A DNA stretch of 64,000 nt, taken from positions 19,800,501 to 19,864,500 of the forward strand of contig CM076944.1 in the NCBI GenBank assembly GCA_039566865.1. Reading direction: 5' to 3'. Below are positions 33,298-44,867 of the stretch, one piece after another. The notes under the pieces are model-generated. The model saw nothing but the letters and a program-made list of their open reading frames with translations. It was not told the origin of the DNA and did no database searches. Source of the stretch: Aurelia coerulea. Its lineage: Eukaryota; Cnidaria; Scyphozoa; Semaeostomeae; Ulmaridae. The translations under genes and the position numbers were made by a program. Numbering within the stretch: the stretch's first letter is position 1; each line of letters opens with the position of its first letter.

Positions 33298-34556
33298 TAA
33301 GGACTTCCGTTCTTTCTGCACACTTAGTTTTCCTTTTCTTCGTAAGCATTCTTGTTCTGCTTCTTCGCGGACTTTTGGTTGGCCTATGTATTCTATGCCT
33401 CATACGATATAATTTGCATTTGCAGCTCATTCGTGAAGCCTTTTCGTTGCAAATGTCGACAGGCGCTTGTGGGCGGGCCTAAGGAGAGTCGATGCTGATA
33501 ATAACAATCACATTCTGGATTGAGAAAGGCGTGTTTTTCTGTAGGTTTTGAAAATTCCACAAAAGTGAATTGTTTGAGCCATTCACAGCTAAATATAATC
33601 ATCATTAATTGTGAAGTCATTAGATTTGTATCAAAATAATGCTCCAAATTATGTTTTTTGTTTCCATAGCAGATTCAGTTCCAGTTGAGGAGCGAACACA
33701 GAAAACATGATGCTATCTGTTGTGCATAAAAACAACCAAAGGTCACAATGATCTGCTTGATTGCCCCAGAAATGAGCAGTACTGATATCATTGCAAATAT
33801 TTTAGCATTTTAGATAATATTTCGGGTCTGCATGGGGTAAGAGGGTAGACTAGGGGCAGTGCAGAGCCAGGGGCGGATATGAGGAAATATACTCCCATTT
33901 TTAACTTTGGCTAAAATTTTAACTGAAATATCCCCTCTCCCCCTGGTTGGACAATTGTGGAATTTTACCCCCTCATTATTTTTTTCTGTCTCTGCCACTG
34001 AGCTGGGGCTAAAATGAGTAGTGTTGATAGGTAGAAAATACTCATGAAATATTGAACCAACATTCACAGCATCAAGGAAGTTAATTAAAACAGTTGTGTT
34101 GTATCTGAAGTCAATCTATGAATCAACATTTTGATTAAATTTATTAAAATGTTTTGCTTTGCCTCTTTTACCCCTTGCTTACTCATTCACCCCAGTGTAC
34201 TATTTTGGGGTTTCAAAGTCTTTTTGTGATGACATATTTGTTCTGTTTTGGCTTTTGTCCAGAAAGTTCTCATATTTTAACAAATAAAATCACAAATAAA
34301 ATCACACAAATATGAGCAAGGGCATTATGAAAATTGCATGGGACTATTCAAAAGATATACCAGGTGTTCCAGGAGAATTATTTGTTATGAGAAGTTGATT
34401 AAATCTTTGCATGATCTTTGTTGATCCCTTTTCGGAGCATTTGACGGTCCATCAAGTTTAAATTTCCCGCTGTTGTTGAGGGAGAAACGAAAGAAGGACA
34501 ACGACTTTTCAGGAACAACAACTTTCAAAATCAGAACGAGATTCAACAGCACGGAT
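33298..34556. other. Unassigned 1.25 kb
   Basis: No gene, repeat or structure recognised. This is the downstream flank of the minus-strand gene ending at 34557. Confidence 0.5.
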
Positions 34557-37500
34557 TCATTTCATTGGGACGTTTGGGCGCTGCCAGCTCCAGATTTGCT
34601 GAATTAGTGCTTCAACACGCCCAGATTCAGCCACAACAATATTTTGTTCGTCTTCAAACAAGTCTTCTTCCTCTAACTCTGTGCCTCTAACTTCGTCGTC
34701 GAACTCATGGCTCTGATCAAGCTGAAAGACAGCCTCAGTTGCTTTTGTTGCCAACGTCTTCATCTCAATCGACACAACATGAAGGCACTTTGGGCAACTA
34801 CTGATGTTGGGAATCAAACAGACAGTGTGATACGAGTGACCACAGCCACGAAAGACTCTCCACATTGGGCTTTCTTTGCTCTTGCACTCTTCTTTCATGT
34901 CACATTTCCTGAAGGTATTAGCAGTATTAGGGTGAAAAGAAAGCATTGAAAGATCAAAGAGGAAAAAGATTGCAGAGGTGCCAGTGCCAGGTAACTTAAA
35001 AATCTAATAATGTTCATACAAACTTTGATTTTCTCAAAATCTTAGATAGAGATTCATCAATCAACCAACCAGTCTTTGTTATTCAAGCAAGCATGGAAAA
35101 AGCACGCACTTACCATGCAAAAAAACACAGACATTATTTGCGTACACCCCTCCCCCTTCTCCCCTCTGTGAATATCAATTTTGTATGCATTCATCTCATG
35201 TTGTGGTTTATGAATTTTTAGTATATCTAGCAAGAATTGCTGCAAGGCTATGAAAACTGTAACTTGTAAGCTGAATTTTGGTAGACTTGACTTGACCCCT
35301 GATATCCTCACATCCATTTTCTGCCCACAAATCAAAAATTAAGGGTTTTACTGATCTAAAAAAGTCTCTCATGAAGGAATAACTCAGCCACTTTGTTGAC
35401 AACCTTTGAAATGACATGTTAGCGTGACAGCAGTTGTTAGCAGATGTGCAAGCATTGATGTTCTCATTTATCCATCAAGATATGATCACTGAACCAAATG
35501 TCACAATGTTGCAAGATTCACACAAAAAACACCTTAAGCTTAGCTGCAAAGTTGATATACAGTATATTCACTTTTTGTCATCCAATTTTTTTGGTGACTT
35601 TGTTGTAGAGTTAAACATACAGCCCATCACAAAGAAACTTTAATACTCTTTGAGGTGTGAAGAAACCTTCAAAGCAAAATTAAAATATTTCATGGCCAAA
35701 TCGTCTCTGAACTTTTATTTTTGAGAAATATTTGGCTATTCACTATAATTCTATGTTTTGAGCCCAATGAAGCTCATTTCCTCACTAAAAATGGTACTGT
35801 CTGTCAAGGAACAAATACATTGTGGCAGTACAAACAGCAATCATAATTCATGCAACTTTTTGTGCTAAAAAGAGGAGAATTTAATTGTGAAATTAAGAAA
35901 ATTTTAGTCCTATTGGCTAGTCCAAGTTTCTTTCAATGGAAAAAGGACATTAGGAAGCATGGAAGCTGTAATAATCATCAGCATAGCATTGCTGATAAAT
36001 GAATAAAAACACTTCAGAAAATCTTAGCAAGGTGATCGCTTGTTCAGTCATAAGGTATCAAGTCTGTGTCTCATTTACAGTATCTCCTTTCTTAAATGCT
36101 TGCAGGTCTGGTTTTGATCAAAGTGCAAATTTTAAATTTTCTTTGCAACCATAGTTGCAAGAATGCTGGAAATGTATCACAATTTACTACTTTCGTTACC
36201 AGGTTCAGATTACTATTTATTTAGATTAAGATTTTGATAAAGATCAAGTTTGACAAATGAGTTTTGCAGATTGCATTTCACATTTTTCTATCTGCTGATC
36301 TTTTGGCATCCACTTCAACAAAATATATCTTACCTTAAAGGATCTGGTGCATACTTGTGAGAGAGAAAGCCTAAAGGGAGAACATCATTTGTGACTGTGG
36401 TGTCCTTTCCAAAGACAGTTGGTAAAATCCACTTGGTGATCCGTTGATCAGGCTTTGGGACTCGCACCAATTTTGCTTGATTTGGGGATTCAATTATCTG
36501 TTCAAATTTGTGAATCAAAAATTCAGCTGATTTCAGTTTCAGAATGTTGACACTCTTACTGCTAAAATTGGTCTTGCATGGTGGCACAAATGAAGACTGA
36601 AAGTTATGCAATTCATGTTTCCTTGCATCTATCTCCCTGGCAGCCTGTTTGATCATTTCTTCATTGTCTGTTATTCTGGTGTTGGCACGAAGGACAGAAT
36701 GGAAGTTCTCCACTGGATACTCGTCAAAAGCATTGAGGGATTGACAGATTACATTGGCAAGAGGATGTTCAATGCTCTTCCAATATTCCATATTGGAGAG
36801 AGCGATCAAAAGAGCCTTATCATAATGCCTCCTTCTGAACATCATGAACATGATCCAACAGCGAAACATGGAATCATAAAAAAGATCTGCCTTATTAGCT
36901 TTAAAGATAACTGAGTAGATGCTCAAGGTGAGTGGGACATAGATGTCAAGAAGATTCAACAATGTGAGGAACTGAACATCCTTGGATCCTGCAAACGCAG
37001 ACAATATCGCATCTCTGACAAGCAACCACCCACCATACAAAACCTCCAAAAGCAAAGAGATCCTCCAAGGCTGTGGTTTCTTTGCAAGTACCCTCTTGCT
37101 GCCAAATACAAAGGCATACAAATCCATGAAGAAAGGATGAAACTTCAGCACAACATTCTCACGAGCATTTAGAGATATGTGTAAGGGGCCAATGAATGGA
37201 ATGAGGTTGTAAATACCCTGATCATAGACAACTTGGCGAACAAAGAACTGACATGGCCAATCTCCAATGAGTGGTACAAGAAATTTATTAATATAGATAG
37301 ACAAACCATTCTCAAGCAGAAATTCAATTGCAGAGCGGAAGCTATCAACAGATTTCAAAGGAAGCTTGATGCAGTCTGCAAGTTTACAGTCCTCCATTGA
37401 CCTCATAGTTTGCAGTTCTTGGATCTCCTGCTTTTGATAATCATGTATCAGCAATCTATTTCTTTGGGATTCAGGGTCAAAAAAAATTTTGCTTGGAGCC

Positions 37501-39478
37501 AATCTGGCATGACATCAACATACGTTTTGGAAAGGAGTGGTGCATTTTCTTTCAAAAGAGGCTCAAGCAATGTGACATTTGCAGGTGCTATATCCTGATC
37601 AGCAAAATGATGTGGTTTAATGGCAGGGACTGTTGGAAATTTCTTCAAAAGTAGTGTTGCCATATGACATACTTGGGTTTGGGTGGAGGTAGATGGGCGG
37701 TGATGACTGTGAATGTTATGGTAATCGTCTATGAAAACTGTTATCATGTATTCATTGTCAACAGCATCCTTAAAAAACTGATGTACTGTTTCAAGGTGTT
37801 CAGAGGAAACTTTCTTTGTTGCACTTAAAACTGTATTAGGGTGAGCTGCAAGTCCCATATTTCTTAAGGTTTCCACTCCTCTACTTGAAATCCCTAGACC
37901 CTTCAGTGTCCTTGCCGTAGCAATTTGAAACCAATTGGCTTGCTGGGACTGACCGTACATTAAGGTGTAGATAATTGAAACAGTTCTTCTTTCATTCAAC
38001 AACTTTCTTTTCTCTGATTGCCTGTCAGTTGTCATGACATCCATTACAACGTTAAAAATCTTAGTTGCTCCTGCTTCCTCGCACAATTCTCTAAATTCTG
38101 CGGGCTCAGATATTGGGTTGCCACCTTTACCAAATCTTTCTTTGCATCTCTCCCTTACCTTACTTATCTCATCGTGTAAATTGCAGTGGTTTTTTGCCCT
38201 CTCTATCAAACTTTCGAATACTAATCTATTTATCACCACATTATCATCTTCATCTAAAACCACCTCTCCAACTTCTTCGTAATTTTTTTTTGAATTTTTT
38301 TCGGTTTTTTTATTTTCATCCATTTGTGACTCTTCATTGCAATTTTTTTGGGTCTTTTCTTTATTTTTCTTGCCACTGTTTTCACTATTTTCATCAATTT
38401 TTTTTGGCTTTTTTCCGATTTTTTTCTTTTCACTGTTTTCACTATTTTTGTCAATTTTTTGGGGGTTTCCTTCTGTGTTTTTCTTTCCACTGTTTTCACT
38501 TTTTTCATCATGTTTTTTTGAGTTGTTTTCTTTTATTTTTTCATCATTATAATCTGATTCTTGAGAACTAAGCCACAGTTTCTGGCTTGGGCAGCTTAAA
38601 GTTTCAGTTCTTTCTGAATCAATCTCCAGCATGTCGTCTTCCACTTCCATTGTCTCCTCGTCACCTTCATCTTCGTATCCGTGCACTGGAGCTGCATTCT
38701 TTTCTTCCATGTTCTTTGATTCCTCTTCATCAATTTTTGGCTCCTCATCCATAGATTGTTGCTGTAAAACATGTGCTTAATTGTTAACCAAAGCTAAACT
38801 TAAACTTATTTCCTAATGTTAATATTAAAAGCACTCAAGGATGTCATGATAACTTCAGCAATCAGATAGGAAAGGTGTTGAATATATGCCACAAGGCTTT
38901 GTCTTTTATTGTAGTTTTTATTTCCTTTCCAGTAAGCAGCATGTGTAGATGTACTTTGTATTATAAAACAGCTCTTGGAACAGTACTCAACAGTGACAAT
39001 TTGTAGCACTTATCAGTTTTGCATAACCTGTCAAGTTTATTTATTTTGATACTTTTTTCTTTGCTTTAAGTAATCATGCAGTTCCTATGTAATGAAGCTG
39101 ACTTTAGCAGAAAACTATCTTGAAAGGTAGAGATAAATTGTAGCAAAGGAACAGATGGTTTAGGCTAAGATGACTATAGTGCTGACTATAGATAATATAT
39201 GTGCTGGCAAAGAAATTTGAAGTTGTTGAAGTGTGAAGTGAAATTTGTAAAACAACAAAAAGAGAGCAGTTAACCTCAGAAAGTTTTCTGAGTCCTTGGA
39301 AAGTCTATCAACTTGAGCTACAAGGAAATGTTTCCATAATCAATACTCAGACATCGCATACCTGTGGGAAGTTTCTTTTTCTTTCATTTTGTAAGAACCT
39401 AGTCAAGTCTCGTTTCAGGGGTGCCAGTTCGATACATTTTGTGCAAACACGGACAACTTTGTGGGCTTTATCACCCTC
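34557..39478 (-). CDS. DUF6589-like gene with C-terminal RING-H2, spliced
   Basis: The model has three exons on the minus strand: about 39478-39362, 38761-36334 and 34908-34557. The first exon's 5' limit is uncertain; it ends CCACAG|GTATGC and encodes VCTKCIELAPLKRDLTRFLQ. Exon 2 starts after TTTTACAG, phase 0, and ends AAG|GTAAGA. Exon 3 starts after ACCTTCAG, phase fitting R|KCDMKEE. Exon 2 encodes an acidic N-terminus, about four imperfect Lys/Glu/Asn repeats (KKIDENSENSGKK, 38254-38560), then a long conserved-looking core with VFIDDYHNIHSHHRPS and PVENFHSVLRANTR. Exon 3 has a RING-H2-like pattern (CDMKEEC, then GCGHSYHTVC, SCPKC). The core resembles a family I know as DUF6589, common in cnidarians; its function is unclear. 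One frame break lies at the A8 run 37479-37486. Confidence 0.6.
37479..37486 (-). other. A8 homopolymer frame break in DUF6589-like gene
   Basis: Upstream frame ends VMPDWLQAKFF-LTLNPKEIDC-stop; downstream frame continues FFDPESQRNRLLIHDYQ. The switch happens at a run of eight T (minus strand). Nine would keep the frame. It may be a real mutation or a homopolymer error. Confidence 0.75.
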
Positions 39479-40370
39479 TCAACTTCCTGAATGCTTGCAA
39501 ATAACGATACGGTGGAATCTTAGAATCAATTACATCACTTTTCTTGGTCCTGCACCACCTAAAGTGGTCAGAATTTGAACAGAACTTTCGTATCTTGCCC
39601 ATATCACTCTCTCATTATCTTGTTATTTTAGGCTACCGCGCCAAAACTGGCTAAGTTTCCCGCTAAAATGCTCCCCAGACCCCAGACAAGAGTGCCCTGC
39701 TATGGTTAAAACAGACACTTACCTTGGACAAGCTTTCATCATGAAATGAAATGAGAAAAAGTAATGTTCAAGAGTAAAAGTATAAAGTAATATACAAACC
39801 ACCTTTCTGGGCCTACCCGTTGGCTTGCCCTAAATACAACCTGACTTGTTGGATCTCGAAAGACTTCAATATATTCAGCTGATTGATACATTTCGCTTCA
39901 AAAATCCATCTTCCAGCCACCAAGATTATTGATCACATTGAATTACAGAATCTTTTGATCCAGGAAAACTAAAGTTGCTCTTGAAAAAATGCTCGCACCT
40001 TCTTCTCAGCCCACAAAGGTAAACAAAGAGCCATTTCGAAAGAACTTCGTTTTGATTCCGACAAATTTTGGATTGCGCAATGCTGTTGTTGTCTTCATTC
40101 ATTGTCAAGGTTTCTCTCAACATGCTCCCAAACAAGCGGGAAATTTAAACTTGAAGCAGTCAACAACAGAAACAAACCAGAAGAAGGAAGGTTTCTCACG
40201 GATGCTTCAGGAAAAACCAGAAAGAACTCATCTCTGGCGTTCTTGTCCATTACCAAATCTAATCTTGGGAGCATCAACAACGAGACGTTCCGCACAAAAA
40301 ATTTTGGGGAGGGGAGAGAGGTTGATTTACCATCCTTTATTTTTAGAGACGACACCTTCCCCCCAATTTA
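39479..40370. other. Upstream flank of the DUF6589-like gene
   Basis: No confident feature. On the minus strand, GGCAAGCCAACGGGTAGGCC (about 39809-39828) encodes GKPTGRPRK, an AT-hook-like motif, between TATTTAG and a GTGG; this might be a tiny exon. A good donor context TCCAAG|GTAAGT lies at 39721-39726. The first exon and promoter were not resolved. Confidence 0.3.
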
Positions 40371-41090
40371 GGGCGCATAGCTGTAGTTCAGAAAAATCTC
40401 GGTAAGCTTAAATCTGTCAAGGCTTCCCCGTGCGAAGAAGGAAATTTCTGCCACCGGCAAAATTAGGGTAGGTCTAAAATGGGCCTAGGCCTTCAGTGCA
40501 GCGCAGACTGTATGGCGGGTGGGAGGGGGGGGGGGTGGGTAAAATCATCGTTTCAGTAAAAACTTAAATCTTCCCAGCTTAGGGCGTGGAGCTGTATTTC
40601 AGAAAAGTATCGGAAAGCTTAAGTCTGAAAAATATTCCTCTTACGGCAAAGGAAATTCTCGTCGCAGGCAAAATCAGTGGAGGTTCAGGGAAGGGCCTAG
40701 GCATCCCGTGCGGTAGGGTGGGGTGGGGATAGGCGATCAATAAGGCTCGATTTCTTTAGAAAATACAATCTTCTCAATCTATGGGCCGATGGTTTGTTTG
40801 AGCAAGATATCTAGGAACTTAAATCTAAAAAGGTTTTCCTGTCTGAGAAAGGACATTTTAATGGTGGGCAAAGTTTTGGGGGGCGTGCAGAATGGGCCTA
40901 GGCATCCTTGGAGGCATGGCGGAAGTGGAAATAGGCGATGTTTTATAGCAGATATTTTACAAACGGTAAGCCTCTCTGCTTAGGGCTCGGAGATTTGTAT
41001 CAAAAAAATACTCGAGAAACTAATCTTGAAAGATCTACTTTGTAACAAAACGTAAATTTTTTTCCCGGGCAAAAGTTGGGGGGAAGGTTT
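40371..41090 (+). repeat. Diverged tandem array, about 4 x 200 bp
   Basis: Units begin near 40371, 40578, 40782 and 40982, with related words TTAGGGCG-x-GAGCTGTATTTCAG, AGCTTAAATCTGAAAA, GGAAATT-x-GGCAAAA and GGGCCTAGGC, followed by G-rich runs. Divergence between units is high, so the array is old. The short open frames across it are not genes. Confidence 0.7.
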
Positions 41091-41222
41091 TTCTCCACAG
41101 CAACTGTGTTTTGGGATGCAACCTTGAAAATTCAAGCTGGAAATGGAGGCAGCTGATTGGCCAATGATTTTATGTCAACAAACCCGCTGGTTGGTCTATT
41201 ACAAAATGTGCTCTTGTTTATA

Positions 41223-41375
41223 CCAGGTGCACCAAAATAAACTATGCACGTTTCGCAGGCCACAATAAATCGTACACTACCGATTTCGAAGATCTATGAC
41301 TTAATCTTTGGCAGTCTCTTTAGCAGGAAGCCTGACATTTGCATTTTTTTTCACAGTTTATTTTGGTGCACCCGG
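41223..41375. mobile_element. 153 bp MITE with TA target site
   Basis: Ends CCAGGTGCACCAAAATAAAC and (reverse strand) CCGGGTGCACCAAAATAAAC match at about 22 of 24 positions. TA flanks both sides (41221-41222, 41376-41377). The terminus CCRGGTG is shared with the large foldback element at 25230. Confidence 0.8.
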
Positions 41376-42298
41376 TAGATAATGTCTATCATGGTTACAA
41401 AGTAGTGCATATTGTTCAAATGATGATGATCAGTGTCAGTTTATCTCATGTTCATCCCATTGAGTGTAACATGTTGCCCTCTCAGGTCAAGTTTAGCAAG
41501 CACAGACTAACAGTATAGTGGCAGGCATCTTTCTGAGGTTTCCAGGAATCAGCCCTGCAAATCCTTGGTAGAGAACAGTTTGCATAACTCTGGAAAGATA
41601 GAAAAAGTCATCTTTGATTAGGCATGTAGAACTGGGCATAAATGAGAGGGATATGCAAATGTAGACAGCTAGCCAATTCACTTTCTGTAATGAATAGTTT
41701 GGTCTTGGAAGCTGCTGGCAATACGCCTTTCAACGATCCATAGTCATTATTATGTGTAATCATGTTTCATTAACATTGAGTTTTCTATTCTTGAGGAGTA
41801 TTCACCATGATTTTATGTTTTGACGCTGATACTACTCTTTTTTCTTGCTAAATTGTCCTGTATTTCAAGAAACAAATATATGTAATTCTGGGTACGAATT
41901 ACATCATAATTTATGCCTTTTTTTTTTATCACAAATAAAAACAACTAACTACAACGAAATATAAATATTCTGTGGCTGCCATAGCTGGAAAGGACATGAT
42001 GTCATCGAGTTCCAACTACGGCAGCCACTTACATCAATGGTGAAATCTACATCAAATTTTTTTAAAAGAAAGAAAAAGAACAGCACAGGCGTCTCAGAAA
42101 GAAGAACTCCCTCGACCTTATGGCAGTTGCTTGACTCTCAAACGAGCACAGATAGATGAGACACCTAAAGATGCCGCGAGGATTATGTAATATATCAGAT
42201 CTGCTATTCATGATACAAATGGGAGTACTTCTTTACAAGACACCCGCTACAAATACCACAAATAAAACGAAAATATTGCTGCTGTTTTATGCTTAAAT
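41376..42298. other. Unassigned 0.9 kb
   Basis: No gene recognised. The right end is presumably the 3' UTR of LINE F. A near-palindromic stretch around 41975-42025 (CTGTGGCTGCCATAGCTGGA with TCCAACTACGGCAGCCACTT) can fold. Confidence 0.4.
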
Positions 42299-42690
42299 TT
42301 AATTTGAAAACCTTTTCGTATTTTTGATAAAAGAAATTGTTGCTTCCAGGATTATTCGATTGATAATGACATTATACTGTGAGTCCCCGAACAGAAGCAA
42401 ATCACACAAAGGTTTAACATCTAAATTCACATTTAAACCAGGAACTTCAGAGAGCTGATCAAAGAGGTCCTGCCGCATCGAGTCAAACTGGGGGCAATGC
42501 AGGAGAAAGTGCTCATTGTCTTCCCTGTCGGTACCACAAGCACAAAATGGAGTAAGACTATCAAAGTTGTGTCTAAATTTATGTTCATTCAGTGCACTAA
42601 ACTTCAAACGCAACTTTGAAAGTAAGTAACCCACTTCCGTCACGCTCGTTAATACGATTGATTAACGTTTTAGCTCTGCTAATTGGCACT
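42299..42690 (-). mobile_element. LINE F: C-terminal fragment with zinc knuckle
   Basis: A 114-codon minus frame reads LSKLRLKFSALNEHKF, FCACGTDREDNEHFLLHCP and a helical end. The C-x-C-G...E...H-x-L-x-x-C-P pattern is the C-terminal zinc-binding region seen downstream of the RT in several LINE clades. It differs in type from the CNCRLC elements, so it comes from another LINE family. It is truncated near 42690, with a possible frameshift at 42643. Confidence 0.7.
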
Positions 42691-43009
42691 GAAATAAAGA
42701 AAGCGCACATAAAGCGCATACAAGACAGAAGTTTCCCGCGATCCTATAGCAACATTTGACGTCGGCTTATTTCATGTTAGACAGATTTGACACCATAAGA
42801 TGGATAAATTACCATGATGTTTACCCTGGCACAACAACAAATTTACCCAGAATAGGCACGTTCTTGACTTCATTAGCAGCTTAATTGAAGTTCGATGGCT
42901 GTTGCTCGTGTGGCTGGACGGACGTGTTTTTACTCGCTCGTAAGATTTTCATTGGCGTCGCTTGCCTAGTTTCAAACAGTACTTCACTGCCTAGCTTACC
43001 TTGACATTT

Positions 43010-44864
43010 ATGGCTGCAAAATGTGTCTTGGAACCTGAAGAAGTTGAGCAATTAGTCTTGGATGCAATAAGGAAGATACAAGAGAACAAACAAAGGGCAG
43101 ACGTAAATTCAGTGTGCAAAACACTGTCGAAGAAACATGGCCTAGATGACTCTACCACATCGTTGCAAATTACAATGATGATAGCAACAGGACAGGTACA
43201 GACTGTCAAGCGTGGGGGTGCGGAGTCATTACGAGTATGTGAAACACAGGTACCAAAGAGAACAAAAAAGGATAAAATTGGAAACGAAAACGAAGAAAAA
43301 TTTAGAAAAATTTCAGATGACGAGGCAAGGCTCGCAGAATGCAGAGCGGAGCTTCAGGATGCCGCCTCGCCCGAAGACGTCGGAAGAAGGGAAAAAGGTG
43401 AAGATAGACAGGTGAAAGATGGATTAGAGGAAGAAGTGTTTGAGATTAAAAGTAAAGATCAGCAAATAGATAAAACAGAAATTGAACAACGCTTTGCAGG
43501 GATAGAGCAACAAATTTCAAAGATTTTCCTTCGCCTCGACAGAGAAGGAGAACAGAAGGTCAGTGCTGAGACTGAAGTATTTTTGCTCCAAAGAGAAAAT
43601 CTTAATTTGAAAGACGAAAATCTAGCTTTAAGGCTAGAAATTGATAAATTAAAAGATGTAATCAGAAAAAATTCGGAAAATAGGTCAGAAAAAAATGAGC
43701 CAAAAAAGATACCTTTTTACAACAAAACCAAGAAAAAGAAAATATTTTTGAAAGAATGTATTTGAAAAGCGACGTACAAAATATCTGGGGAGATGATTTG
43801 AGACCCACATCACGTTTCAGTACTTTCGATGCAGAAAAAGAGGACCCTTGGCAGTTCCCAAAGCGCACTACAAAGCCCAATCATTTGTCAGCAATTTCTT
43901 TTGAGACTGCAAATAGATTCAACACCCTTGAGAATTATGGAATTACAAACAACAAGCCTTTTGGTTCCTCGAAGACAAGTTCTACAAGGAAAACCATCGA
44001 TAAAGAAATAACATCTCAGAGAACGGCACGAAATGTTGTCCCGGGGGAGCATAGCTACGCTGATGCACTAATTTTGAATCAACAAACAGCTTTCGACAAA
44101 ATTAACCCTCCACAAGCATCGCCAAAAGGAGCAAAAAGCAGCCCTTATGCGCATAAAGAGGCCTTTGAAATTCGTTCAGACAAGTCCTCGAGGAATATTC
44201 GAGATTCTTCTAGCCAAACACGACAGAATTCAGTGCAAAGAGATTTTCGACCGCATAGGGACGAAACTAGTGATGACAGTACGAGAACTGAAAAAGTTGT
44301 AAACAACCAGCCAAACACTCAGACAAACACTGCATCGTTTCGCCGTTTCAACAGGAAAAGACCAACGGTTAGCATAGTTGGAGATTCAATCATAAAAGGA
44401 ATTCGCAAGCAGGAAATAAATCGAAGTGTGAGACATATGAACACGTTTGTCAAACATTTCCAGGTGCAACTACAAATGATATGGAATCTTATATCGTCCC
44501 AACGCTGAATAGAGAGCCAGATTATTTGATTATACACTGTGGTACTAATGACTTAAGAAAAGATGAACCCGATGTAATCGCAAAAAGGATCACCAAACTT
44601 GCTATAAATTCGAAGAAAACAGTTCGCAATGTTGCTGTATCAAGTATTTTGGCACGAGGAGACTCGGACCTTATGGAAGGAAAAAGACTTCAGGTGAACT
44701 CACTTTTAGAAAAATCACTTGCAGGAAATCAGATTTCTTTTATTAGACATGAAACATTGGATCAAAACTGGCGGTACTTGTTATTCGAAGATGGCATTCA
44801 CTTGAATAACGAAGGTACGAATGTTTTAGGGAGCAGTTTTGTCAATTACCTCAACACTATCTGA
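43010..44864 (+). pseudogene. LINE G ORF1: winged helix + coiled coil + SGNH
   Basis: ATG at 43010 (MAAKCVLEPEEVEQLV). Residues about 10-75 (LVLDAIRKIQENKQRADVNS, VCKTLSKKHGLDDSTT, GQVQTVKRGG) match the KAT6/SAMD1 type of winged-helix DNA-binding domain. A heptad-rich coiled coil follows (near 43470-43670). A frame slip near 43735 leads into a Ser/Thr-rich linker. Then SIVGDSIIKGIRK (SGNH block I Ser, near 44380) and a second slip near 44463, where one C seems missing before PGATTND. HCGTNDLRKDE (block III) and EDGIHLNNEG (block V Asp/His) follow, with TGA at 44862-44864. SGNH/esterase domains in CR1 ORF1 are known; they are thought to act on lipids or acyl groups. Two frameshifts make this copy non-functional as read. 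Confidence 0.8.
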
Positions 44865-44867
44865 CTA
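44862..44867 (+). promoter_or_regulatory. UGA-CUA candidate readthrough site between ORF1 and ORF2
   Basis: The ORF1 stop TGA is followed by CTA (ATC TGA CTA TGT). The downstream 64 codons to 45057 are open in the same frame, contain no ATG, and run into ORF2. UGA followed by CUA is the best known readthrough context in animal mRNAs and alphaviruses. It could alternatively be a CGA-to-TGA mutation in an element with one long ORF. Confidence 0.4.

Noticed and set aside
32907..33323. 138-codon minus-strand frame
   Set aside because: Its opposite strand carries the THAP-like pattern and a good splice donor; the minus frame shows no domain.
38113..38571. 152-codon plus-strand frame rich in Phe/His/Leu
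   Set aside because: Mirror of the Lys/Glu/Asn repeats of the minus-strand gene.
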